A DNA stretch of 64,000 nt. It comes from Arthrobacter castelli DSM 16402 (GTDB lineage Bacteria > Actinomycetota > Actinomycetes > Actinomycetales > Micrococcaceae). Below the pieces are notes generated by a model. It saw nothing but the letters and a program-made list of their open reading frames with translations. It did no database searches and was not told the origin of the DNA. The DNA is taken from NCBI RefSeq assembly GCF_000430705.1, contig NZ_AUMN01000004.1, positions 124,001 through 188,000 on the forward strand, written 5' to 3'. Of the stretch, positions 36,101 to 44,426 are shown in pieces. Position 1 is the stretch's first letter, and every line of letters begins with the position of its first letter. A program made the translations under genes and the position numbers.

Positions 36101-37275
36101 ACCAGCGACCGCAGCAACCCCGTGATCTGCTTACCGTTTCCGGTGACGTCGAGGTGTGTGCGTCGCGCCAGGTCCAGAGCTACCGGCAGGTCATGCAGGA
36201 GGGTCGGGGTGAAGTCCCTGTCAGGGGGATCCAGGCGAACATTGGCCGCCTGGTCGGCTGCCCCCAAGCGGATCCAGCCTGACAGCGGTCCGCAATCATC
36301 AGGGGGCTGCCGGCCGTGGCTCTCCGCGGCGGAACAGGTGCCACCGGCGTGATGGACGGTGTGCCGGATTGTCTCCGCCACCGATGGCGTAGTTGCCTTG
36401 CGGCGGGCCGCGTCGTCACGGTTGGCCGTTGCCAATTCCCTTTGGAACTTCTTGCGGTGTTTGCGCCCGCCGAGAACCGGTATCAGCATCGTCAACGCGG
36501 ACATGGCGCTGAACGCGAGGAACATCCACATTCCCGTGATCAGGGCGAGTGCGACTCCGATGGTGACCGGGAGGATGGCTGTAATCAGCATGATCCCACG
36601 GCGCTGGCTTGCCAGCTCGCGGTGAACGGTCAAAGGCTCCGAAGGATCGATGGGGGCAGCATCGAGATCAGGAAAACCGGAGGCGAAGCGAAGCGCGCAC
36701 ATTGAGGTTCCGATCCGGATCCTTGAGGCGGTGGTGATCAGGTCCGATTCCGTCTTGCTTCCATCGATGGTCGTCCCGTTGGACGAGCCCTGATCGGCGA
36801 TCAGGATGCTTGTCGGTTCGACGATGAGCTCTGCGTGCCTGCGGGACAGCTGCGGATCCGCGATCGGGATGTCTGCAGTCGTTCGTCCAATGGTGTAACG
36901 TCCACGCTTCAATACGTGAACCCGGCCCGTGTCCGGACCGGACAGTACCGAGAATATCAGCGCATCCGGGCTGCCATCGGGGCGTGCAGGGGCGGGACCA
37001 TGCACCGGACCGGCAAGAATGACAGCGCCTGAAACCAGGGGCGGGTGTCCCGCGTTCAGGTCGCTGAGTCTGCTGCCATCCACCCAAAAACGTGCCGGAC
37101 ACGGGATTTCATGCCCCAGTCGTTCCTCGACGAGACGGCCGGACGCAGAGTCCAGCTCCAGGACGAGCTCGGCAGGGCCCCGGTTCAAGCCCGACAGCAA
37201 TCCGTCGCCAGGATGCCCGGCTACTGCCGGTAAGGCCAGTCCCGGTGCCGCGGCAACAGTCACGTGAAGACGCAT
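33151..37275 (-). CDS. FHA-domain FtsK/SpoIIIE (EssC/EccC-like) ATPase
   Basis: 1374 residues from the ATG at 37275 behind AAGGGAG. Order: a beta-rich N-terminal domain; an FHA domain at about 120-180 (YTIGRTTADIPIADPQLSRR, DQGSSNGTTIDG) that would bind phosphothreonine; two membrane segments at about 226-270; a first FtsK/SpoIIIE ATPase with full Walker A (VAGTTGSGKSELL, about 595-607) and Walker B (RLIVVIDEFRMLL); a second with degraded P-loop (VVGGPRSGANDTL, about 930); and a third with Walker A LGGPKSGKTSAL (about 1210) and ILVDDVDHL. This is the architecture of type VII secretion motors, but no WXG100 or other ESX gene is in the window. It is divergent from truncated cpaF. Confidence 0.88.
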   Translation of the reverse strand: MRLHVTVAAAPGLALPAVAGHPGDGLLSGLNRGPAELVLELDSASGRLVEERLGHEIPCPARFWVDGSRLSDLNAGHPPLVSGAVILAGPVHGPAPARPDGSPDALIFSVLSGPDTGRVHVLKRGRYTIGRTTADIPIADPQLSRRHAELIVEPTSILIADQGSSNGTTIDGSKTESDLITTASRIRIGTSMCALRFASGFPDLDAAPIDPSEPLTVHRELASQRRGIMLITAILPVTIGVALALITGMWMFLAFSAMSALTMLIPVLGGRKHRKKFQRELATANRDDAARRKATTPSVAETIRHTVHHAGGTCSAAESHGRQPPDDCGPLSGWIRLGAADQAANVRLDPPDRDFTPTLLHDLPVALDLARRTHLDVTGNGKQITGLLRSLVIQVSSWTDGSRRRLIFYGVGEQMPAAVRFLPQAELIQTLNGLIGSLQTATDQCIVLFMPAKAPVTENLQLQLQELATARRLITIRYAEQPPQADVPTVTLLRDGAVLKNAGPVLEFVPDLVNAAAFERYCRNRARLDMAAGPGYGGGKAQALPGLKALDKLVDPAPERILERWAQDHDIRLGAPVGVSSSCDMWIDLDRDGPHLLVAGTTGSGKSELLRTMIMSLCLNHSPLLMNFLLVDFKGGSGLSPLRKLPHSVGLLTDLSAESMERAMESLRAEIRRRESLFASVEAADIAAYQRLRGHDMEEVPRLIVVIDEFRMLLEEIPSAMDELLRIAAVGRSLGLHLVMATQRPQGAVSADIRANITTSISLRVQTPMESQDILGTSDAADISVTLPGRAYLKRSGEPVREFQSASSSLMRATSSPVGVQRLESFLLQDAASQVRQNAHGEEESSLARYVDAACQAWRTVDGTQPRQPVLPDLPDRIGASAVADLLRPADVGSPKADGARPEVTLGLLDIPARQEQLALQWSPRRDSHLAVVGGPRSGANDTLRHVTGQLLTGDLKSVHLYVLDGDGSLPGLGENPQVGAYVTGHDLRRAARVVQRLGQSVAERLTAGQRPVAGSAAAHVAADHSTAGALPDLVLVIAGWGRWLSALRSSPWAQAEDTLQDVVRDGRTASVTVLINGDRELVTSRMFSSIENRLFLPTGASAETLMAWPRLPPMKKVPGRAYVQGSIAPHPGIAQLMPCGRGGWPPPHGSRTGGEPTSDDPFRVDALPRVLRAADLPAHETGPDESVVGVKGDHLQPAVIRVPPLSVYLVLGGPKSGKTSALKMLAIQGPKQRRWILARMSFDDHSEAPSLISAHNQSPIRQSAPAVPTMILVDDVDHLSPQAQHQLTQFHNSGYGVIMSASNNPALMSRIPLGAEARAAGRGMILMPQSPFDADFFGLRIEPDPTSVPGRAAIIDGQHYEQAQLLQLPDSPG

Positions 37276-37547
37276 CCGATGACTCCCTTCGCTCGCGTCT
37301 GAGAGAAGAATAGACAGAGTACGGAGCGAATCGGTGCACGATAGATCCACTTGTGGATAAAGATAGTCAACGATGCCGGACGGGCCCGGAAACGGGTGCC
37401 TTGTCCACAGCTCCGTGAGCGCTGGTGTAGACCCGCGGGACGATTCGTTCTAGGCTTCTTGACCATACAGTCGCAATTTCAAGGGGGCTCGACCGTACCG
37501 GGGGCGCACATTCACCGGCGGTGACTTCTCCGGAACGGGGACCATAA

Positions 37548-37820
37548 ATGGATGCAGTACGGATTGTCGAAGATGAGGTGCGCGAACTCATTCGCCGACG
37601 CGGACTGGATCCTGCCACTGAAACGTTTGAGATCCACCGTTTGGTCGAGGCCGCAGTCTCCGATTATGACGAGCGTGCGCTGTTGGGATCGTTGCCGCCC
37701 TTAGGCCATGTCGAGCGGGCTCGTAAGCATGTATATGACGCTGTCGCCGGTTACGGACCGTTGCAGCCTTTGCTCGATGACCCGTCGGTTGAAGAAATCT
37801 GGTTGAACTCTCCGTCCTAA
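37548..37820 (+). pseudogene. Truncated cpaF/tadA (5' 90 codons)
   Basis: MDAVRIVEDEVRELIRRRGL... to YGPLQPLLDDPSVEEIWLNSPS and a stop. This matches the N-terminal region of CpaF/TadA secretion ATPases, which normally run to about 400 residues with Walker A and B boxes. The frame breaks in the middle of the conserved EEIWxNxPxxxxV motif, and none of the other frames over the next 250 bp resumes the family. The rest of the gene and any tadB/tadC are missing here, so the pilus locus has been cut, with foreign-looking DNA joined at about 37,815. Confidence 0.85.
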
Positions 37821-38061
37821 GCTGCAAAACTTCTCTTCGTCCGGCGGCCCTTCCGATGTCAGTGGTCCACGTTGTCAGAGGCTTATGTCGCCCTCACGTT
37901 GCGGCGGTCGTGCCTTCGGCCCGTGCGTCTAAGGGCCCCTTCGTCCGCGGGCTGCGGCAAGAACCCGGCGATGATCAACAAGGGGCCATAAGGAGTGAAT
38001 GCCTCAGCAGCAGATTGCATAGGAGCACTATAACCAATCAAACCACTACTGACTGTGCAAG
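37821..38061. other. Breakpoint segment, no gene recognised
   Basis: 241 bp between truncated cpaF and the response-regulator stop. No coding frame matches a family I know. It marks the transition from syntenic core genes to the accessory region. Confidence 0.5.
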
Positions 38062-38706
38062 CTAGCGCAGGATTCCTTCGTGGAGTGCCCGCAGGACGGC
38101 GTTGGTCCGGTCCCGGGCGCCGAGCTTGAGCAGGATCGCCGAAACGTGGTTCTTTACCGTACCCTCAGCGAGGAACAATGCCTCGGAAATATCGCGGTTT
38201 CCGTATCCCATAGAGATGAGCCGCAATACTTCCATCTCGCGTTCGGTGAGATCCTGCACTGGCGGAGCATCGGTATGGACTGGCGATGGGCCAGTGCGGA
38301 TTGCCCGAAGCAGCCGGTCGGTAATCGACGGCGCAATCAGCGTCCCTCCGTCAGCGAGAGTGTGCACCGCATGAGTCAGCTGCTCCAGCGTCACATCTTT
38401 GAGCAGGTACCCTCGCGCGCCGGCGTGCAGGGCTTCGAGGACGAGTGCGTCGTCATCGAAGGTTGTTAGCACGAGCACGGGGATCTCGATGCCGCGCCCG
38501 CGCAGCTGGCAGAGCGTCCAGATGCCGTCATACCGGGGCATCCTCAGGTCGAGCAGGATCACATCCGGCACGGTCGCCGCGACGACGTCCAGCGCGGCCT
38601 GTCCGTCGTCGGCCTCGCCCACGACGTCGAACCCGGCCACTTCCAACAAGTTCCGGATTCCCTGGCGTACGAGAGCCTGGTCGTCGACCACTACGATCCG
38701 GGTCAT
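38062..38706 (-). CDS. NarL/LuxR-type response regulator
   Basis: 214 residues. The receiver domain has IVVVDDQALVRQG, the phospho-Asp in PDVILLDLRMPRYDG and the conserved Lys in GYLLKDVTLEQL. The LuxR-type HTH has LTEREMEVLRLISMGYGNRD then EGTVKNHVSAILLKLGARDR. It is the partner of the kinase that precedes it (4-bp ATGA overlap) and probably controls the divergent ABC exporter genes at 39,919-41,420, as in LiaR/DesR-type modules (inference). Confidence 0.9.
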   Translation of the reverse strand: MTRIVVVDDQALVRQGIRNLLEVAGFDVVGEADDGQAALDVVAATVPDVILLDLRMPRYDGIWTLCQLRGRGIEIPVLVLTTFDDDALVLEALHAGARGYLLKDVTLEQLTHAVHTLADGGTLIAPSITDRLLRAIRTGPSPVHTDAPPVQDLTEREMEVLRLISMGYGNRDISEALFLAEGTVKNHVSAILLKLGARDRTNAVLRALHEGILR

Positions 38707-39806
38707 GTGGCCGGCACCCGTGCGGTGACCATGAACCCTGCTTTACCGCCGTATGTCACATCGCCCCCCAGCGCCTCGATCCGCTCTGTTAGGCCACGCA
38801 ACCCGTTACCTGGAACCAGATCACTTGCTCCCCGCCCGTCGTCCACCGCGGTCAGAATGACGCCGGTCTCATCGGCCGAGACCTCAATCCACAGCTCGCG
38901 GGCGTCGCCGTGCCGGATCGTGTTGGTAACGACCTCCTGCACGGTCCGGACAAGAGCTGTGGTCTGCTGCTCGCCGATCCGCACCCCGGCGTCGACATCG
39001 ACCCACACATCAAGGCCCGGCAAGTTCCGCACCACCTCGCCCAGCGCCTGTGTGAGGTCCGGCGGCTCGGCCCGGAGCTCACCCACAGTGGCGCGGACGT
39101 CTGCCAGCAGCTCACGGGCGACGAAGTTGGCCCGTTCGATGTGCTCACCGGCTCGCTCACCGTCGCGGTGCCGGGCCGTCTCCAGCTCAAGGGTCAGGAC
39201 GGTCAGCTGATGGCCGATCAGATCGTGCAAGTCACGCGATATTCTCAGTCGTTCAGTGGTGCGGGCCGACTCCGACAGCAGGACCGTTGCCGCTTGCAGG
39301 TCAATGTGGGCCTCAGTCAGCTCGCGGCGCATCCGCTGCTCACGGATGAGCGCGACCGAGCCGAGCAATGCCGCGAGCTGGATGAGCAGGTAGAAGCCAG
39401 CGGAGATCATCGCTTCAGTCACGGGATCTGCCTGCTGAACGATACCGAACGCCAGCACGGCCGTGTTGAGTCCGACGACGACAAACCCCAACCGCAACGG
39501 GATGATGTAGGCGCCCACCGCCGCAGTGACGACCAGCAGGACCGGCAACAGTCCCATATTCGGTGCTGTCAGCACCACTACCCAGGACGATACAACCGTC
39601 GTCGCGTATGCAATATACCGGAGTCTGGTCGGTCGTTCACTGACCGCGGCGACCAGCAGAGCGACGATGAGCAGCGTGAATAAAGTGATCCACCAGCCGC
39701 GCGGAATCGTGGTCTGGACCACGTCGAACAGAACCGGCCCGGCCACGGCGACCGATACCACGAGCATCGCCAGCCCCGACCATTCCTCGGACCCGAGTTT
39801 AGGCAT
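38703..39806 (-). CDS. DesK-type sensor histidine kinase
   Basis: 367 residues from the ATG at 39806 (MPKLGSEEWSG); upstream codons lack coding sense. Five or six membrane segments fill residues 10-160 (LAMLVVSVAVAGPVLF, WWITLFTLLIVALLVAAV, YIAYATTVVSSWVVVL, LLPVLLVVTAAVGAYIIPL), with almost no external domain. The HisKA_3 box is ERLRISRDLHDLIGHQLTVL and the HATPase_c has VTNTIRHGDA and DDGRGASD...GNGLRGL. Intramembrane-sensing kinases of this type detect bilayer stress or antimicrobial peptides. Overlaps the response-regulator gene. Confidence 0.88.
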   Translation of the reverse strand: MPKLGSEEWSGLAMLVVSVAVAGPVLFDVVQTTIPRGWWITLFTLLIVALLVAAVSERPTRLRYIAYATTVVSSWVVVLTAPNMGLLPVLLVVTAAVGAYIIPLRLGFVVVGLNTAVLAFGIVQQADPVTEAMISAGFYLLIQLAALLGSVALIREQRMRRELTEAHIDLQAATVLLSESARTTERLRISRDLHDLIGHQLTVLTLELETARHRDGERAGEHIERANFVARELLADVRATVGELRAEPPDLTQALGEVVRNLPGLDVWVDVDAGVRIGEQQTTALVRTVQEVVTNTIRHGDARELWIEVSADETGVILTAVDDGRGASDLVPGNGLRGLTERIEALGGDVTYGGKAGFMVTARVPAT

Positions 39807-39918
39807 ACCCCTATCGTAAGGTTTGCGTCCCCAAGACCGAGGGTGCCGGAAGTCATGGACTGCATTACTGACCTTTAGCACACGCCCAGCGCTGCCCGGG
39901 CTGGCTAATGTCGTTGCT

Positions 39919-40656
39919 GTGAACAGTCCAGATCCAGCTATCCGCATCGAAAATCTCCGCAAGCGGTACGGCGACAAGGTCGCCGTCGACGATGTGAGTC
40001 TGCACATCGATAGTGGTGAAGTGCTCGGCGTCCTCGGTACGAACGGCGCGGGCAAGACCACGATGGTGGAGATGATTGCGGGATTGCGCAAGCCGGACCG
40101 GGGACGTGTCAGCATCTTCGGCCTGGACCCCCAGCAAGACCGTGCGGAGGTCCGTCAGATCCTGGGGGTCCAGTTGCAGCAGGCCTACCTGCATGATGCG
40201 TTGACCGTCACGGAGCTCATTACGCTGTACCGCAGTTTCTATCCGGATCCCCGGCCCGAATCAGAGTTGCTGCAGTTGGTCGGCTTGGGAGAGCAGGGCA
40301 AGGTCCGCTTCGGCAGGCTCTCCGGCGGCCAGCAGCAACGGCTCTCCATCGCTCTCGCTCTCGCCGGCGGCCCCCGCATAGTGATCCTTGACGAGCTCAC
40401 TACGGGTCTCGACCCGCGGGCCAGGCGTCAGATGTGGAAGGCGATCGAAGGCCTTCGGGACGACGGCGTCACCATCCTGCTGGTGAGCCACGTGATGGAG
40501 GAGGTCGAACGCCTCTGCGACCGCGTGGCCCTCATTGACTCCGGACGCATTATCGCCCTCGATTCGTCCTCCGGCCTCGTTTCCCGCGCCGGAGCCGAAA
40601 ACCTCGACGACGCTTTTGTCACACTCACCGGAAATGAACTGGAGGACCCGGAATGA
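39919..40656 (+). CDS. ABC transporter ATP-binding protein
   Basis: 245 residues from a GTG at 39919 (VNSPDPAIRIENLRKRYGDK). Walker A LGTNGAGKTTM (about 37-47), Q-loop, signature LSGGQQQRLSIA, Walker B IVILDELTTGLDP, and switch His in LLVSHVMEEV are all present. It belongs to the DrrA/NatA branch used by ABC-2 exporters. The gene is divergent from the kinase gene and overlaps the permease gene by 4 bp. The substrate, probably a toxic peptide or drug, is inferred from the linked two-component system only. Confidence 0.9.
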   Translation: MNSPDPAIRIENLRKRYGDKVAVDDVSLHIDSGEVLGVLGTNGAGKTTMVEMIAGLRKPDRGRVSIFGLDPQQDRAEVRQILGVQLQQAYLHDALTVTELITLYRSFYPDPRPESELLQLVGLGEQGKVRFGRLSGGQQQRLSIALALAGGPRIVILDELTTGLDPRARRQMWKAIEGLRDDGVTILLVSHVMEEVERLCDRVALIDSGRIIALDSSSGLVSRAGAENLDDAFVTLTGNELEDPE

Positions 40657-41420
40657 GCATCGCGGTCGAAGCCCATCGCCCCGGAGCCGGAGCATGGCTG
40701 TCTCTGATTCAGTGCGAGGCCAAGATGGTCGCCCGGGACACTGCTGGTCTGGTTGTTCCAATCGGCCTGCCTCTCCTGATCCTGGTGATGAGTGCCTCGG
40801 CGGCGACCGACGAGGTGGTGGCCAACGGACGTACTGCCCTGGATGTGTTCGTCCTGCCCCTGGTACTGACCTTGGTTATCTCTACCATCGGCATCATTAA
40901 CATGCCAAGCTTCCTGGCCTACTATCGCCGTGCCGGAATTCTGCGCCGGCTCTCCGTCACCCCTGCCTCACCTGCCATGGTGCTTGTGGCTCAGGTGGTC
41001 GTGAGCGTGATTCAGGCGGTCATCGGGATCACCGCAGCACTGGCCGTGGCTGTCTTGATATTCGACGCCAATCCACCCGTCCAGCCCGGCGCGGCCCTCG
41101 GCATTTTCGTTCTCGCGATGGCTGCGATGTATGCCCTCGGCATGGTCGTCGCAGCCGTTGCGCCGACACCGAATTCTGCCGTGGCCATCGGACTGATCGT
41201 GTTCTTCGCCCTCGCAGCCCTCGGTGGTTTATTCGGCGGGCGGGCAGCTTTGCCCGAACCGGTCGCAGCAGTTGGCGAGTGGCTCCCCTTCGGTGCCACT
41301 GTGCAAGCTTTGTCTGCGGTTTGGGCTGGCTTCGCGGTCGAACCGGTCCACCTGATAAGCCTCGGTGTCACAACTGTCCTGGGTTTCACAGTTGCGGCCG
41401 TGCTATTCCGCTGGGACTAA
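40653..41420 (+). CDS. ABC-2 type transporter permease
   Basis: 255 residues with six predicted membrane segments: VVPIGLPLLILVMSASA, FVLPLVLTLVISTIGIINMPSFL, VLVAQVVVSVIQAVIGITAALAVAVLIF, GAALGIFVLAMAAMYALGMVVAAVAP, AIGLIVFFALAALGGLFGG and ISLGVTTVLGFTVAAVLF. The motif LAYYRRAGILRRLSVTPASP between helices 2 and 3 is typical of ABC2_membrane proteins. It forms the exporter with the preceding ATPase (ATGA overlap). Confidence 0.88.
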   Translation: MSIAVEAHRPGAGAWLSLIQCEAKMVARDTAGLVVPIGLPLLILVMSASAATDEVVANGRTALDVFVLPLVLTLVISTIGIINMPSFLAYYRRAGILRRLSVTPASPAMVLVAQVVVSVIQAVIGITAALAVAVLIFDANPPVQPGAALGIFVLAMAAMYALGMVVAAVAPTPNSAVAIGLIVFFALAALGGLFGGRAALPEPVAAVGEWLPFGATVQALSAVWAGFAVEPVHLISLGVTTVLGFTVAAVLFRWD

Positions 41421-41510
41421 AACATTTCGTGTGTCCATGACACGCAAGCCGTCACGGCTGGCGATAGAGCCATTGAAACGATAATCAGCATACTTCCTCT
41501 CGATCGATGT

Positions 41511-41820
41511 ATGGTGACCGGAGGTTCACCCGACATCGATGACCTCGAAGCCCATGTCGAACTCGTCTATGACCCGTTCGACCTGACCGCTCCGATCACC
41601 GTGACCGGCCCCGGCGGCGCCCCCGGCACACCGGACGCGGTCCTGCTCGACATCCGCCGCCACGTTCACCCCAAGACCGCCGCCGCGAGTCGCGACGCGG
41701 ATCCCGGCGCAGCCAACGCCGCCTCGGGCATCGACTACCTACCTGCGTCTGATCGAGGACCGTCACAAAGAACCGATGACCGGCGCCCCGATCAGCTACG
41801 ACCGCAGAAATCTCATCTGA
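41511..41820 (+). pseudogene. C-terminal remnant of a Mu/TniA-type transposase, frameshifted
   Basis: HVELVYDPFDLTAPITVTGP, then RRHVHPKTAAASRDADPGAA and SGIDYL are typical of the Mu-type C-terminal domain that follows DDE transposases of the TniA/IstA kind. After SGIDYL the frame shifts: a CTAC-like 4-bp duplication (ACTACCTACC near 41,735-41,745) moves the continuation LRLIEDRHKEPMTGAPISYD to another frame, which ends at the TGA at 41818-41820. No upstream catalytic part is left. Family level is judged from the motifs, not from a search. Confidence 0.65.
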
Positions 41821-41887
41821 CGCATCAATGAGTACTGCTTAGCGCACTGCCGTTGGCCCGCCCGGCTAGCCTGTGTTGAGGCAGGGG

Positions 41888-43207
41888 TCAGGCTCCTTCG
41901 GCCGTCGCGTCTTCGGCGAGGCGGGTGATGCGTATGCGTTCCACGCGGGATTCGGTGGCTTGGAGCGCTTCGAACCGGTGGCCGGCGTATTCGAGACTGT
42001 CGCCGGTATCGGGCACGCGGCCGAATCGGTCGATGAGGAATCCGGCGATGGTTTCGTAGGAGCCGTCATCAGGCAGTTCCACTCCGATCAGGGAGGGGAT
42101 TTCCTGCAGGATCAGCCCTGCGTCGATGTCGATACTTTCCCCGACAGCCGGCTGAGACGATGGGCCTTGGCCCGTTGGTGCCGGGTCGGGATCGTACTCG
42201 TCGTAGATTTCTCCGACGAATTCTTCGACCAGGTCCTCGAGGGTCGCAATTCCGGCGGTTCCACCGTATTCATCGACCACTAAGGTGATTTGGTGGTTGC
42301 CGGCCCGCATCAACGCCAGGGATTGGGGCACTTTATTGGTCCCCGGTAGGGGAAGGATCGGGCGGGCCAGTTCGGCCACGGGTGTTGCTGTGTTGGATTG
42401 TTCGTATACATCGCGAATGTGCAGAAACCCAATGATGTCGTCGATCGATTCGCCGAGCACGGGGTATCGCGTGTGGGGTAAGTCCCGCATCACGGTGCGG
42501 GCTTGCTCGATGTTCAGGGTGCTGTCGAGGAAGGCCACGTCGGTGCGTGGTTGCATGACTTCACGGACCAGCCGGTTGCCGGCGGTAAAAGCGCCGGCGA
42601 GGATCCCCCGGTGCTCGTACTGGATGGAGCGGTTATCGACGAGCATCTCGCGCAGTTCTTCGGCGCTGACTTCCTCGGTGGCGACCTTCGGATTCCCGCC
42701 GAGCAGCCGGACCACGGCATTGGTCGAGACGGACAGCAGCCCGATCACCGGTCGCATGAGTTTGGCGAACACGTTCAGTGGCGGTGCCAGGACCTTGGTG
42801 AATCCTTCGGCCCGCTGCATGGCTAAACGCTTGGGCACCAGTTCACCGAGGATGAGGGAGAGGTAAGCGATGAGCAGTGTCATGGCGATCAGCGCCACGG
42901 TGTCGGCGGTCCCGTCGGGCAACCCCCAGCTGATCAGTATCGGGGCGACATCGGGAGCCAGTGTCGCGGCGCCGTAAGCTGATGAGAAGAACCCGGCGAC
43001 AGTGACACCGATCTGCACGGCCGAGAGGAACAAATTCGGATTCCGCACCAGCGCTGCTGTCTTCGGCCCATGGCGGCCGGACCGCTCGATCTGCTTGACC
43101 TGGCTCTCGCGCAGGGTCACGATGGCCATCTCCGTGCCGGCGAACAAACCGCCGATCAGCACAAACAGCACAACCAGCAGAAGATTCAGCAGCGTATCGC
43201 CATCCAT
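41888..43207 (-). CDS. CNNM/CorC-type transporter with CBS domains (hemolysin family)
   Basis: 439 residues. The N-terminal DUF21/CNNM membrane domain has four segments (LLLVVLFVLIGGLFAGTEMAIVTL, LSAVQIGVTVAGFFSSAYGA, VALIAMTLLIAYLSLILGELVPKRLA, LMRPVIGLLSVSTNAVVRLLGG). A CBS pair follows (VREVMQPRTDVAFLDSTLN..., VPQSLALMRAGNHQITLVVDEYGGTAGIATLEDLVEEFVGEIYDE) and a C-terminal CorC/HlyC domain. Family members export or sense Mg2+ or Co2+. It is transcribed from about 43.2 kb and flanked by transposase and terC debris. Confidence 0.92.
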   Translation of the reverse strand: MDGDTLLNLLLVVLFVLIGGLFAGTEMAIVTLRESQVKQIERSGRHGPKTAALVRNPNLFLSAVQIGVTVAGFFSSAYGAATLAPDVAPILISWGLPDGTADTVALIAMTLLIAYLSLILGELVPKRLAMQRAEGFTKVLAPPLNVFAKLMRPVIGLLSVSTNAVVRLLGGNPKVATEEVSAEELREMLVDNRSIQYEHRGILAGAFTAGNRLVREVMQPRTDVAFLDSTLNIEQARTVMRDLPHTRYPVLGESIDDIIGFLHIRDVYEQSNTATPVAELARPILPLPGTNKVPQSLALMRAGNHQITLVVDEYGGTAGIATLEDLVEEFVGEIYDEYDPDPAPTGQGPSSQPAVGESIDIDAGLILQEIPSLIGVELPDDGSYETIAGFLIDRFGRVPDTGDSLEYAGHRFEALQATESRVERIRITRLAEDATAEGA

Positions 43208-43402
43208 GGCCTCTAATTTACAGGTTTCGAAAGCTTAGCGACTCATTCGGCAACTGCCATCGTGATCCGGCCCGCTAAAGGAAGCAGGCATGGGCGGACC
43301 CTGGCTAAGGCCAATATAATGATCAGCGAAGCGGCCGGTATCCGGAAGTGGGGAGTCAACAGTCAACCCCAGGCAGAAAGGCCACCTGTTCGGTCGCAAG
43401 TA

Positions 43403-43564
43403 TACGGGGCAAAAAGCGAAGACAATGAACACATTCTGTGTCAGCCGGTAAATGGCCGGGCTGGAGTCCAGAGCGAACTTAATGCCGAACAGCAGCACCT
43501 TCTGCAGGTCCTCGCGCGGGACCCTGAAGCTGACCGTGATGATCAAAAAGACAAGGCTCACAGT
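43403..43564 (-). pseudogene. terC remnant with internal deletion
   Basis: On the minus strand LVFLIITVSFRVPREDLQKV, then LLFGIKFALDSSPAIYRLTQNVFIVF aligns with two separate parts of the intact TerC at 46,912: FVFLIIMASFKVPREDQQKVLLFGIIFAL and FALDSIPAIYGLTQNVFIVF. About 110 residues between are gone, joined at the shared FAL. The flanking 43208-43402 and 43565-43716 contain nothing recognisable. This is a second, dead terC about 3.4 kb from the live one. Confidence 0.82.
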
Positions 43565-43716
43565 GGGTGAGGGATGGCATAGCCGGTGATCATCAGTGGC
43601 AAGGGTGAACCGCTGGGCGGCCATCCTCCGTGATACAGCAGCATGGAGGCAATGATGATTGGCTATGGGTGCTCCGGACAGCAGAGCCGTGGCGGTGAAC
43701 GGAGGCCGGGGCCGGT

Positions 43717-44298
43717 ATGAAGATCCAGCCACGGCGGGAAGGGGCCCGCGCCCCAGGCCTCGTGATGGCAGGATTTGGCACGCTGTGGTGGCTGTTCGGG
43801 ACCACGGGTATGCCCGGCGCCTGGGTAGCGATTAGCGTCGGGGGTGGACTCGCCATCGGGATCGTCCTGTTCGTTCTGACCCTGGCGCAGTTGACTGGCA
43901 TCAGCGCGCAGGCTGGGTACGGACCGAACGTGCGGCGGCAGTTCGCACTGATCAACCTTGGACAGACGGCAGGGATCGTCCTGGCGATCACCGTGGCAAA
44001 TCTGGCCGGCGAGGCCGCTTGGATCCCGGCTCTGATAGCGACAGTAGTGGGAGCGCACTTCCTGCCGTTAGCCCGGCTCTTCCGGTGGCCCCAGCACTGG
44101 TGGATCGCAGGGTTCATGATCACTGTAGGTGTAACCGGCTTTGCTCTGGCGCTGTCGGGAACGGGGCTGAACATTGTGCTGGTCGTTGTTTGCCCTGGCT
44201 GCGCCGTGATTCTGTGGGCGTCGGCGGCGTGGCTTATCTGGCGCTATGGGTCTCACCGGGGGCGGAGTACTCCCCGTTGGCACAGGACATTCAGATAG
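43717..44298 (+). CDS. Integral membrane protein, unknown
   Basis: 193 residues behind a GGAGG. Six likely membrane segments: VMAGFGTLWWLFGTTG, AWVAISVGGGLAIGIVLFVLTLAQL, FALINLGQTAGIVLAITVANLAG, ALIATVVGAHFLPLARL, IAGFMITVGVTGFALALSG and IVLVVVCPGCAVILWASAAWLIW. Short loops and no enzyme motif. Its overall look, with GAHFLPLARLFRWPxHW, resembles small DUF membrane proteins of Actinobacteria. It stands alone in an eroded area, but the frame is open throughout. Confidence 0.65.
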   Translation: MKIQPRREGARAPGLVMAGFGTLWWLFGTTGMPGAWVAISVGGGLAIGIVLFVLTLAQLTGISAQAGYGPNVRRQFALINLGQTAGIVLAITVANLAGEAAWIPALIATVVGAHFLPLARLFRWPQHWWIAGFMITVGVTGFALALSGTGLNIVLVVVCPGCAVILWASAAWLIWRYGSHRGRSTPRWHRTFR

Positions 44299-44426
44299 CC
44301 GTACTCCCACGGTCAACAGCCTCGTCCGGCCCATTGACGATCCGGGTCGGCACAGGGTCGCTGTCCGAGTTTAACCGCGGGACCATACCCGATGCCGTGG
44401 CGAGTGCGGGCAGGCGACGGGGTGTG

